Assembly (NCBI GenBank): GCA_002414665.1 | Contig: DIAF01000040.1 | Coordinates: 1 to 59,814, forward strand | DNA: 59,814 bases | Reading direction: 5' to 3' | DNA from: Halieaceae bacterium UBA5085 | GTDB lineage: Bacteria; Pseudomonadota; Gammaproteobacteria; Pseudomonadales; Halieaceae | Made by a program: the position numbers and the translations under genes | In this document: positions 51,791 to 59,775 of the stretch, one piece after another | How positions within the stretch are numbered: the first letter of the stretch is position 1 | Layout: every line of letters starts with the position of its first letter | The notes under the pieces: generated by a model | What the model was told of the DNA's origin: nothing | The model's input: only the letters and a program-made list of their open reading frames with translations | Databases searched by the model: none

Positions 51791-52816
51791 CTAGAGCGGT
51801 GCGAGTTCCGTCATCGGCCAGCGGGGGCGCACGGTGACGGCGGGACCATCCACCTGCCCCGCTGCCAACCGCTGGGCACCGGCATAGGCGATCATTGCAC
51901 CATTATCGGTACAGAACTGCGGCGCCGGATAGAAGACACGGGCCCCGGTTTTGCCGAGTGCGGACTGCAACTGCGCCCGCAAATTGCGATTGGCGCTGAC
52001 GCCACCGGCCATGACCAGGGTCGACAGGCCCTCCTGCTCCAGCGCGCGCCGGCACTTGATCACAAGCGTGGCAACAACGGCCTCCTCAAAGGCGCGGGCA
52101 ATGTCGCACTTGTCCTGTTCGTTCAGGCCGCTCTCCTCACGACAGGCGTTCACGGTGTTGAGGGTGAAGGTTTTCAGGCCGCTGAAACTGAAGTCCAGCC
52201 CCGGGCGATTCACCATGGGCCGTGGAAAATCGAAACGGGTGGCGTCGCCGGACTCGGCGAGCCGGGCGATATGCGGGCCACCGGGATAAGGCAGGCCGAG
52301 CATCTTGGCCGCCTTGTCGAAGGCTTCACCGGCTGCATCGTCCAGTGATTCTCCCAGCAGACGGTAGCGACCGATGCCGTCGACCCGCACCAGCTGGGTG
52401 TGGCCCCCGGACACCAGCAGCGCCACAAAGGGGTACTCCGGGTGCTCCTCCTCCAGCATGGGTGCCAGCAGATGGCCTTCCATGTGATGCACGCCCAGGG
52501 CCGGGATGTTCCAGGCCCAGGCCAGCGTCTGTGCCAGTGTGGCCCCCACCATCAGGGCGCCGACCAGTCCCGGCCCCGCCGTATAGGCGACGCCATCCAG
52601 TTCTGCCGGGCGCAGGCCGGCCTCCCGCAACACCTGGTGCACCAGCGGCAGTGTCTTGCGCACGTGGTCCCGCGAAGCCAGCTCGGGTACCACACCACCG
52701 TATTCCACATGTATGTCGACCTGACTGAACAGGGCGTGGGCCAGCAGGCCGCGCCCGGTGTCAAAAATAGCCACGCCGGTTTCGTCGCAGGAAGTTTCCA
52801 GACCCAGGATTCGCAT
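51791..52816 (-). CDS. tsaD: tRNA N6-adenosine threonylcarbamoyltransferase TsaD
   Basis: 341 aa. With TsaB, TsaC and TsaE it makes t6A37 in ANN-decoding tRNAs. Motifs: LGLETSCDETGVAIFD, YTAGPGLVGALMVG, metal-binding HHMEGH, ALLVSGGHTQLV, GEAFDKAAKMLGLPYPGG, SFSGLKT, AGGVSANRNLR and FCTDNGAMIA. ATG 52816 is the family start; open frame upstream is GC-rich noise. It is divergent from rpsU, the conserved arrangement. Confidence 0.96.
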   Translation of the reverse strand: MRILGLETSCDETGVAIFDTGRGLLAHALFSQVDIHVEYGGVVPELASRDHVRKTLPLVHQVLREAGLRPAELDGVAYTAGPGLVGALMVGATLAQTLAWAWNIPALGVHHMEGHLLAPMLEEEHPEYPFVALLVSGGHTQLVRVDGIGRYRLLGESLDDAAGEAFDKAAKMLGLPYPGGPHIARLAESGDATRFDFPRPMVNRPGLDFSFSGLKTFTLNTVNACREESGLNEQDKCDIARAFEEAVVATLVIKCRRALEQEGLSTLVMAGGVSANRNLRAQLQSALGKTGARVFYPAPQFCTDNGAMIAYAGAQRLAAGQVDGPAVTVRPRWPMTELAPL

Positions 52817-52897
52817 GAGGGTTCCAAGATATTTGCAGCGTGGGATAATACCGGGTTGTGCCGGGGCGCGCGAGGCTGGACATGCCCTCCCTCGGCC

Positions 52898-52921
52898 CCG
52901 GGCCGCGCACGCCGGGCCGCG
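52898..52921. repeat. GC-only direct repeat upstream of the rpsU promoter
   Basis: CCGGGCCGCG occurs at 52898-52907 and 52912-52921 (period 14) in a very GC-rich stretch between tsaD and rpsU. It lies about 26 nt before the -35. It may be a regulator site or simply local composition. Confidence 0.35.
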
Positions 52922-52946
52922 AGCCCCGGACTGCGCGTCCAGGACT

Positions 52947-52975
52947 TTGCAAATGCCTTCACATGGGTATAGAAT
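52947..52975 (+). promoter_or_regulatory. rpsU-dnaG-rpoD operon promoter
   Basis: TTGCAA (52947-52952) and TAGAAT (52970-52975) have the optimal 17-bp spacer. The start would be near 52982, leaving a leader of about 68 nt. It would drive the macromolecular synthesis operon. Confidence 0.65.
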
Positions 52976-53049
52976 GCGCGACCTTTTACGGCTCAACGCC
53001 CCGGCAGCGGGTGTGCAGGCCACGAACAGACGAAACAGGTAAAGAGTTA

Positions 53050-53265
53050 ATGCCGCATATCAAACTGAAGGAAAACGAGCCCTTTGACGTCGCCCTGCGT
53101 CGCTTCAAGCGCTCTTGTGAAAAGGCTGGCGTACTGGCTGAAGTGCGCAAGCGTGAGCACTACGAAAAGCCCACCACCACCCGCAAGCGCGCCGCGGCTG
53201 CCGCCGTCAAGCGCCACCTGAAGAAGCTGTCCCGGGAAAACCGCAAGCGCGTCCGCCTGTATTGA
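53050..53265 (+). CDS. rpsU: 30S ribosomal protein S21
   Basis: 71 aa, the standard length. Very basic C-terminal half (TTTRKRAAAAAVKRHLKKLS, RENRKRVRLY) and the family opening MPHIKLKENEPFDVALRRFK. S21 helps the 30S subunit bind the mRNA Shine-Dalgarno region. It is the first gene of rpsU-yqeY-dnaG-rpoD. Confidence 0.98.
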   Translation: MPHIKLKENEPFDVALRRFKRSCEKAGVLAEVRKREHYEKPTTTRKRAAAAAVKRHLKKLSRENRKRVRLY

Positions 53266-53299
53266 TTCCCTGCCAGGCAGCACACAGGCACCCCGGCCC

Positions 53300-53755
53300 A
53301 TGAGCAGCACCACACTTGTAGACACCATCAAGGCCGCCATGAAAGCGGCCATGAAGGCCCGTGACAAGGAACGCCTGGGCACCATCCGGCTGATCCAGTC
53401 GGAATTCAAACGGATTGAGGTCGACGAGCGCATCGAAATAGATGATGCGCGCGCCCTCGCCGTCCTCGACAAAATGGTCAAGCAGCGTCGCGACTCGGCG
53501 CAGCAGTACCAAGCCGCGGAACGACCCGAACTCGCAGCCCAGGAAGAACGGGAAATCGCGGTTATCCAGGAATTCCTGCCCAACCCACTCAGTGAAGCCG
53601 AGCTGGACGCGTTGATCAATGACGCCATCAGCCGCGCTGAGGGCAGCGGCATGCAGGCCATGGGCGCCGTGATGGCAGAGCTCAAACCCCAACTGCAGGG
53701 CCGCGCCGATGTGGGCGCGGTGAGCAAGCTGGTAAAGGCGCGCCTGACCGCGTGA
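53300..53755 (+). CDS. GatB/YqeY domain protein
   Basis: 151 aa. It is the stand-alone version of the C-terminal tRNA-contact domain of GatB: SEFKRIEVDERIEIDD, VLDKMVKQRRDSAQQYQAA, EIAVIQEFLPNPLSEAEL and MGAVMAELKPQLQGRADVG. The precise role is unknown. It sits 34 nt after rpsU and before dnaG, as in Pseudomonas. Confidence 0.93.
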   Translation: MSSTTLVDTIKAAMKAAMKARDKERLGTIRLIQSEFKRIEVDERIEIDDARALAVLDKMVKQRRDSAQQYQAAERPELAAQEEREIAVIQEFLPNPLSEAELDALINDAISRAEGSGMQAMGAVMAELKPQLQGRADVGAVSKLVKARLTA

Positions 53756-53894
53756 CCGGTGGCCCCCGGGCCGACTCATCATGCGCACCGTTTTCTCCCG
53801 CATCCACATTGCGGACCTGGTGTTGTTGCACCGCTGACAAGCCTTCGGCGCCGTGCTTCAATGGCCGGCTATACTGAGCATCGCTGATTCTTCA

Positions 53895-55742
53895 ATGGCC
53901 GGACGCATTCCTCAAAAGTTCCTCGACGACCTGCTCGACCGCGTGGACATCGTGGAGGTGATCGACCGCCGGGTGAAGCTGAAAAAGACCGGCAAGAACT
54001 ACAGCGCCCGCTGCCCGTTCCACGAGGAGAAAACCCCCTCCTTCAGCGTCAATCCCGACAAGCAATTCTACTACTGCTTTGGCTGCGGTGCCGGCGGCAA
54101 CGCCCTCGGCTTCGTCATGGATTACGAGAACGTGGATTTCCCGCAGGCGGTGGAGACACTGGCCAGCAGCCTCGGCCTGGAAGTGCCGCGGGAGCAGACG
54201 CGGCCCGGCAGCCCACAGCCCGGCAGGGAAGAAACCGGCAAACCGCTGTACGCCCTGCTGGAACAGGCTGCGCGCTACTACCAGAAGCAGCTGCGCAGCC
54301 ACCCCGAGGCGCACCGCGCCGTGGACTACCTCAAACGGCGGGGGCTCACCGGCGAAATCGCCAAGCGCTTTGACCTTGGTTTCGCCCCGCCGGGCTGGGA
54401 CAACCTGCTGCAGGCCCTCGGCGCCAGCGAGGAACAGCGCAAATTGCTGCTGGAAGCCGGGATGCTGGTGCAGAACGAGGCAGGGCGCAGCTATGACCGC
54501 TTTCGCGATCGCGTCATGTTTCCGATTCGCGACCAGCGCGGCCGTATTATCGCCTTCGGTGGGCGGGTGCTTGGCGATGACAAACCCAAGTACCTGAACT
54601 CCCCGGAAACGCCAGTTTTCTCCAAGGGCCGCGAGCTGTATGGCCTCTACCAGGCCCGCCAGGCCAACCGCAAACTGGACCGGGTGCTGGTCGTAGAGGG
54701 CTATATGGACGTGATCGCGCTGGCCCAGCACGACATTACCCAGGCCACCGCGACACTGGGCACCGCAACCAGCCAGACGCACCTGGAACGCCTGTATCGG
54801 CTGACGCCCGAGGTCGTATTCTGTTTCGACGGGGATGCCGCCGGACGCAAGGCAGCGCTGCGGGCGCTGGAAGCGGCACTCCCCTGCATGGAGGATGGAC
54901 GGCAGGCGCGCTTCCTGTTTCTCGATGAAGGTGAGGACCCTGACACCCTGGTGCGCAAAGTGGGCAGCGACGCCTTCCGTGAGCTGGTCAGGCGCGCGAC
55001 ACCGCTGGAGATCTTCCTCTTTGAGGCGGTGAGCGAGGACCTCGACACCACCACCCTGGAGGGACGCGCGCGCCTCAGCAAGCTCGCCCTGCCGTGGCTG
55101 CGCCAGCTGCCCGAGGGCGTGTTCCGCCAGCTCATGTTCCGCTCACTCGCCGAGCGGACCGGGCTGACCGTTGCGGAGCTCATGCAACTGGAGGCTCCGC
55201 CTCCCGCGCTCGCGCCGGGGTTGACCGACGGTGCGCCGGGTGGGCCACCCGAAGGCGGCGGACCGAAGCGCCGCAACCCCAGCGACCGCGCACCGCTGGG
55301 CTACAGCAATCTGGCCCAGGCAGCCATCGCCCTGCTACTGCACCAGCCCGACATCGCCGCCCGCGTGGAGGTTGCGGCCATCGCCGCGCTTGAAGGCGAG
55401 GATATCGTCCTGCTGCGCGAGCTGCTGGCCCTGCTGCAGCGGCGGCCGGATTCCAACACCGCCATGCTGCTCGGTCACTGGTATGGCACCCCGGAAGGTG
55501 AGCTGCTCAGCCGGTTGGCCGGGGAGGAGCGACTGATTCCGCGCGAGGGGATCGAACAGCAGTTTATCGACACCGTGGAAGCCCTCGCACAGCTGCCCCA
55601 GCGCAGCGAATTGTCTGCGCAAGTCGACAAATTGAAAGCGACCAACTACGCTGAGATGAGCGAAGCGGACAAGCAACAACTCAGGGACCTGCTGAAGGAA
55701 AAGCAGCGTCTGGATGAGGCCCGCAAGAAGCGGCAACCTTGA
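53895..55742 (+). CDS. dnaG: DNA primase
   Basis: 615 aa. The N-terminal zinc finger is CPFHEEKTPSF followed by YYCFGCG; the catalytic core has VMFPIRDQRGRIIAFGGR; Toprim motifs are VVEGYMDVIAL and VFCFDGDAAGRKAA; the C-terminal helical domain (about 480-615) binds DnaB. It makes RNA primers at the replication fork. ATG 53895 matches MAGRIPQKFLDDLL. The 139 nt before it has TATACT at 53870-53875 but no good -35. Confidence 0.97.
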   Translation: MAGRIPQKFLDDLLDRVDIVEVIDRRVKLKKTGKNYSARCPFHEEKTPSFSVNPDKQFYYCFGCGAGGNALGFVMDYENVDFPQAVETLASSLGLEVPREQTRPGSPQPGREETGKPLYALLEQAARYYQKQLRSHPEAHRAVDYLKRRGLTGEIAKRFDLGFAPPGWDNLLQALGASEEQRKLLLEAGMLVQNEAGRSYDRFRDRVMFPIRDQRGRIIAFGGRVLGDDKPKYLNSPETPVFSKGRELYGLYQARQANRKLDRVLVVEGYMDVIALAQHDITQATATLGTATSQTHLERLYRLTPEVVFCFDGDAAGRKAALRALEAALPCMEDGRQARFLFLDEGEDPDTLVRKVGSDAFRELVRRATPLEIFLFEAVSEDLDTTTLEGRARLSKLALPWLRQLPEGVFRQLMFRSLAERTGLTVAELMQLEAPPPALAPGLTDGAPGGPPEGGGPKRRNPSDRAPLGYSNLAQAAIALLLHQPDIAARVEVAAIAALEGEDIVLLRELLALLQRRPDSNTAMLLGHWYGTPEGELLSRLAGEERLIPREGIEQQFIDTVEALAQLPQRSELSAQVDKLKATNYAEMSEADKQQLRDLLKEKQRLDEARKKRQP

Positions 55743-55851
55743 GGGACGCACCGACCGCCTTGCGCGAGGCAACAGCCCGGAGCAAGACAACAGCCCTGAG
55801 CCTCTCACCGCTGACGCGAAAGCGCTCCAATTAATACCGGGGATTGCACTG

Positions 55852-55897
55852 GAGGGCCGGCTCTGTTCCGGCTATAATTTCCGGCTACGTTTTTTTT
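55852..55897 (+). promoter_or_regulatory. rpoD upstream element: TATAAT, CCGG stems and T8 run
   Basis: TATAAT at 55873-55878 is a perfect -10 but no -35 lies at normal spacing. CCGG occurs three times and can pair (GCCGG with CCGGC; CCGG with CCGG), followed by eight T at 55890-55897. The segment is either an internal rpoD promoter or a leader terminator/attenuator between dnaG and rpoD. Confidence 0.4.
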
Positions 55898-55923
55898 GTA
55901 TTTTATTCGAAGGTGTCTGCCGA

Positions 55924-57732
55924 ATGACCAACGCCGCCCAACAGCAGTCCCGGCTCAAGGATCTTATCGCCCGTGGCAAGGATCAGGGCTACCTGACCTA
56001 CTCCGAGGTCAACGATCACCTGCCCGAGGATATCTCCGATCCGGATCAGGTTGAAGACATCATCCAGATGATCAACGACATGGGCATTCAGGTATTTGAA
56101 GTGGCGCCTGATGCCGATGAGCTGCTCATGACCGAAGGCGACAGCTCGGCCGATGACATCGCCGCCGCCGAGGCTGCCGCAGCCCTTGCGGCCGTGGAAA
56201 CCGAAGCCGGTCGCACCACCGACCCCGTGCGCATGTACATGCGCGAGATGGGCACCGTGGAACTGCTTACCCGCGAAGGCGAAATCGTCATCGCCAAACG
56301 CATCGAAGAGGGTATCCGTGAGCTAATGGCGGCCCTCGCCCACTACCCGGGCGCCGTCAAGCAGATACTGGACGAGTACGACCTGGTGACCCGGGAAGAA
56401 CGCCGCCTGGGCGATGTGATGATTGGCTACCTGGATCCGGCCGACCATGTGCCGTCGGCCGCTGAAGTTGCCGAGAGCAACAACAACGAGCCCGACACCT
56501 CCGACGAGGAAACCGAGTCCGGCCCTGATCCCGTGGAGGCGAAGAAGCGCTTCACGGCACTGAAGCGCCAGTTCACCAAAACCGAGAAGGCGATCGCCGC
56601 CAAGGGCCGCAACGACAAAACCGCCATCAAGGAAATGGAAAAACTGGGTGAGCTGTTCAAGTTCTTCAAGCTGACCCCCCGGGTTTTTGACCCCCTGATG
56701 GAAGAGCCGCGCGCCGTGCTGGCTTCTGTCCGTGAACAGGAACGGCAGATCATGACCATCGCCGTTCGCGATTGTGGCATGCCTCGCAAGGACTTCATCA
56801 CTTCATTCCAGGGATCCGAGTCGGACCTCAAGTGGATTACGCGCCAGACCCGGGGCAAAAAGGACTACGTCGCAAGGCTCACCGCCCAGAAGGACACCAT
56901 CCTGCGCCTGCAGCGTCGCATTATCGCAGTCGAGGAGCAATGCGGGCTGTCGGTCAACGAAATCAAGGACATCAACCGCCGCATGTCCATGGGCGAGGCC
57001 CGCGCGCGCCGCGCCAAAAAGGAAATGGTCGAGGCCAACCTGCGCCTGGTCATTTCGATCGCCAAGAAATACACCAACCGCGGCCTGCAATTCCTCGACC
57101 TCATCCAGGAGGGCAATATCGGCCTGATGAAGGCGGTGGACAAGTTTGAATACCGCCGCGGCTACAAGTTCTCCACCTACGCCACCTGGTGGATTCGGCA
57201 GGCCATCACACGCTCCATCGCGGACCAGGCCCGTACCATTCGCATACCGGTGCACATGATCGAAACCATCAACAAACTGAACCGCATCTCGCGGCAGATG
57301 TTGCAGGAAATGGGCCGTGAGCCCACCCCGGAAGAGCTCGGTGAACGCATGGACATGCCCGAGGACAAGGTGCGCAAGGTACTCAAGATCGCCAAGGAGC
57401 CCATCTCCATGGAAACCCCGATTGGTGATGACGAAGATTCGCACCTGGGCGATTTCATCGAGGACATCACCATCAGCTCCCCCATCGAGGCGGCTACCGG
57501 CCAGGGTCTGCAGGAAGCGACCAAGGAAGTCCTCGCGGGCCTGACCGCGCGCGAGGCCAAGGTTCTGCGCATGCGCTTCGGCATCGACATGAACACTGAC
57601 CACACCCTGGAGGAAGTGGGCAAACAGTTCGATGTCACCCGCGAACGTATCCGCCAGATCGAAGCCAAGGCACTGCGCAAGCTGCGCCACCCGACGCGCT
57701 CAGACTACCTGCGCAGTTTCCTGGACGAATAA
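55924..57732 (+). CDS. rpoD: RNA polymerase primary sigma factor (sigma-70)
   Basis: 602 aa. Region 1.1 is at the N-terminus, followed by region 1.2 (DPVRMYMREMGTVELLTREGEI), the non-conserved region with an acidic insertion (TSDEETESGPDP), core-binding region 2 (FLDLIQEGNIGLMKAVDKFE and YKFSTYATWWIRQAITRSIA), region 3, and region 4.2 helix-turn-helix (VTRERIRQIEAKALRKLRHP). ATG 55924 has AAGGTG upstream. End of the macromolecular synthesis operon. Confidence 0.98.
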   Translation: MTNAAQQQSRLKDLIARGKDQGYLTYSEVNDHLPEDISDPDQVEDIIQMINDMGIQVFEVAPDADELLMTEGDSSADDIAAAEAAAALAAVETEAGRTTDPVRMYMREMGTVELLTREGEIVIAKRIEEGIRELMAALAHYPGAVKQILDEYDLVTREERRLGDVMIGYLDPADHVPSAAEVAESNNNEPDTSDEETESGPDPVEAKKRFTALKRQFTKTEKAIAAKGRNDKTAIKEMEKLGELFKFFKLTPRVFDPLMEEPRAVLASVREQERQIMTIAVRDCGMPRKDFITSFQGSESDLKWITRQTRGKKDYVARLTAQKDTILRLQRRIIAVEEQCGLSVNEIKDINRRMSMGEARARRAKKEMVEANLRLVISIAKKYTNRGLQFLDLIQEGNIGLMKAVDKFEYRRGYKFSTYATWWIRQAITRSIADQARTIRIPVHMIETINKLNRISRQMLQEMGREPTPEELGERMDMPEDKVRKVLKIAKEPISMETPIGDDEDSHLGDFIEDITISSPIEAATGQGLQEATKEVLAGLTAREAKVLRMRFGIDMNTDHTLEEVGKQFDVTRERIRQIEAKALRKLRHPTRSDYLRSFLDE

Positions 57733-57797
57733 GGACTGACCAGCGCGGATCGCCACGGAGGGCGCCCGCGCGCACCACATATCGCCGGAGCCCGAAC

Positions 57798-58808
57798 ATG
57801 CCCGTGTCACTGTGCATGATCGTCAAGGACGAAGCATTCTTTCTGCGCGACTGCCTCAGCGCTGCGGCACCGCATGTCGACGAACTCGTGGTCGTAGACA
57901 CCGGGTCCAGTGACAACAGCCGCGCGATCGCCGGTGAATTTACCGACCGGGTATTCGACTACACCTGGCACGATGACTACGCCGCCGCCCGCAACTATTC
58001 ACTGGCACAGGCACAGCACGACTGGATCCTCGTGCTGGACGCCGATGAGCTCATCACCGCCACCGACTTCTCTATCCTGCGCCAGGTCATCGCCAGTACC
58101 GACCGCGATGGCTTTTTCCTGCGGCAATATAACTACAACAATGACCAGACGGCCTTCGGCTGGCAGCCTGCACGGGATCTCGAGCTCAGTCGCGGCTTCA
58201 GCGGCTACACCATCAACCCCATCCTGCGCCTGTTCCGCAATCGCCCCGACATCCGCTACGCCGGCAGCATCCACGAGACCGTGGATGCCTCCATAGCCGA
58301 ACACCGCCAGGGAACGCTGGACATCCCGATCCACCACTATATCGACGCCAACCCGGCGCGACCGCGCAGCGCGCGCTCACTGCGCTATCTGGCACTGATG
58401 GAACGCGAACTGGCCACACAGCCCAGCGGCAGGCTCTACAGCATCGCCGCGACAAGCGCGATGTACCATGCGGGGGACTTCTCCCGCGCACGCGACTACT
58501 TTGTGCGCGCTGCCGAGATGGGCTACCGGCCCGGACACAGCCTGGAGGGGGCGGCCGAGGCCTGCTACCGGGCACAGGATTTCGGCGCCGCCAGCGACCT
58601 CTACCAGCGCGCGGAGGCCACGGGGCACCGCACACCCGCCATGTGCCTGAACCGGGCCAACCTCGCGGTCAAGGCGGGCGACCATGCAGGCGCTGCCAGA
58701 CTCTTGCAGGAGTGCCTCGACCTCGGTGGCCTGAGTGCTGAAATCAATGCCGTGATCCGGCGCAACATCGAGAGCCTGCAGGCGCGCTCGGGCACGCAGC
58801 GCCACTGA
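57798..58808 (+). CDS. GT-A glycosyltransferase family 2 protein with C-terminal TPRs
   Basis: 336 aa. The GT2 domain has SLCMIVKDEAFFLRDCL, VVVDTGSSDNSRAIA, the DxD motif DAD at 81-83 (ILVLDADE), and RNRPDIRYAGSIHETV. The C-terminal third has helical repeats (AATSAMYHAGDFSRARDYFV, LEGAAEACYRAQDFGAASDL). This architecture resembles SunS-like and other TPR glycosyltransferases. No signal or membrane segment is seen, so it is cytoplasmic. GGAG precedes the ATG. It follows rpoD by 65 nt; acceptor unknown. Confidence 0.83.
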   Translation: MPVSLCMIVKDEAFFLRDCLSAAAPHVDELVVVDTGSSDNSRAIAGEFTDRVFDYTWHDDYAAARNYSLAQAQHDWILVLDADELITATDFSILRQVIASTDRDGFFLRQYNYNNDQTAFGWQPARDLELSRGFSGYTINPILRLFRNRPDIRYAGSIHETVDASIAEHRQGTLDIPIHHYIDANPARPRSARSLRYLALMERELATQPSGRLYSIAATSAMYHAGDFSRARDYFVRAAEMGYRPGHSLEGAAEACYRAQDFGAASDLYQRAEATGHRTPAMCLNRANLAVKAGDHAGAARLLQECLDLGGLSAEINAVIRRNIESLQARSGTQRH

Positions 58809-58856
58809 CCCTGAAAGCTTGGCGGTCGCCCCCATCACCCGCCGACAGATCCACAA

Positions 58857-58887
58857 TTGACAGAGCCCCAGCGTCACCTACGCTTAG
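58857..58887 (+). promoter_or_regulatory. Promoter with sigma-S-like extended -10
   Basis: A perfect TTGACA (58857-58862) and TACGCT (58879-58884) have a 16-bp spacer. The -10 context CTACGCTTAG (58878-58887) fits the sigma-S preference CTAYRCTTAA except at the last base. Start near 58891, giving a leader of about 56 nt before the ATG at 58947. It suggests stationary-phase or stress expression. Confidence 0.6.
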
Positions 58888-58946
58888 TGGATGCCGAAGC
58901 TGGTCTCACTGGCATAGCCCTCATAACAATTACAGGAAATAATGCC

Positions 58947-59693
58947 ATGAAAACAGTAACCTATGCCGCTATCGCGGTATTCACGGCGGCCGCGGCCAGC
59001 GCTGCACCGTCCAGTGCCCAGGATACCGCAACGGCTCAACCCCTCGAGCTCTATGCCTGCACCTTCAAGGAAGGAAAGGGATTCGCCGACCTTGAAAGCG
59101 CCAACAAGGGCCTGAAGAAATGGGCAGCGAAACACAGCCGCGGCTACAATGCGTGGATGATCACGCCGCAGTTCCGCACCGGGGAGATGCCCTTTGACGT
59201 GGGTTTCATCGGCGCTTATGACAACGCTGAACAGTTCGGCGCGCAGATGCAGAAATGGGTGCACGAGTCGGGAGCAGTGTCACAGGCCTATACTGATGCA
59301 CTGGATTGCAGCCACGCATTGATGGCGTCCTACACCATCCTGGAGCCCGACGGCGAGCCAGGCGACGGTGTGGTCTGGTTCGCTCGCTGCTCCCTCGACG
59401 ACGACAGCAGCATGGCTGACGCCATGGCCAGTCATAGCAGTGTCAGCGCCATGATGGTGGAGATGGAAGCGCCCGGAGCGAGCTGGATCCTGGCACCCTC
59501 CCTGGGCGTCGGCGATATTGAGTTCGACTATTATCACGTAGCCGCATGGCCATCCTATGCCGCACTCGGCAAGGCCTTTGAGACTTACATGAACGGCGGC
59601 GGTATCGGCAGGGCCAACGCCGCCATGGATGATGTTGCGCACTGCAGCTCACCCAACCTCTATGATGCCGTGAATATTATCGCCGCGCCCTAG
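58947..59693 (+). CDS. Secreted protein with two tandem copies of an unnamed domain
   Basis: 248 aa, family not recognised. A signal peptide (MKTVTYAAIAVFTAAAASAA) precedes two repeats: about 35-127 and 142-241. They align without gaps from C38/C148 to W70/W180, P74/P184, G79/G189 and FD 83-84/193-194; closing cysteines C121 and C233 follow. Each copy could form one disulfide. The pattern suggests two ferredoxin-like (dimeric alpha-beta barrel) units fused, which is inference. AGGAA precedes ATG 58947; the promoter excludes earlier starts. A strong hairpin follows. No enzymatic residues are assignable. Confidence 0.75.
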   Translation: MKTVTYAAIAVFTAAAASAAPSSAQDTATAQPLELYACTFKEGKGFADLESANKGLKKWAAKHSRGYNAWMITPQFRTGEMPFDVGFIGAYDNAEQFGAQMQKWVHESGAVSQAYTDALDCSHALMASYTILEPDGEPGDGVVWFARCSLDDDSSMADAMASHSSVSAMMVEMEAPGASWILAPSLGVGDIEFDYYHVAAWPSYAALGKAFETYMNGGGIGRANAAMDDVAHCSSPNLYDAVNIIAAP

Positions 59694-59706
59694 GCTCACC
59701 CGCCCG

Positions 59707-59740
59707 CCGCAATCAGCCCCAGATGGGGCTGTGACTGCGG
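59707..59740 (+). terminator. Rho-independent-like terminator after the duplicated-domain gene
   Basis: CAGCCCC (59714-59720) pairs with GGGGCTG (59725-59731) around the AGAT loop, and CCGCA (59707-59711) with TGCGG (59736-59740) extends the stem. TGGGTTCTTCTCT follows, a modest U-rich tail. Its 3' arm overlaps the tRNA promoter. Confidence 0.7.
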
Positions 59741-59758
59741 TGGGTTCTTCTCTATAAT
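59731..59758 (+). promoter_or_regulatory. tRNA promoter
   Basis: GTGACT (59731-59736) and a perfect TATAAT (59753-59758) have a 16-bp spacer. The GC-rich CCCCCACC follows, as expected for stringently controlled tRNA promoters. Start near 59765, 11 nt before the tRNA. Confidence 0.6.
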
Positions 59759-59775
59759 CCCCCACCTGCATTACC

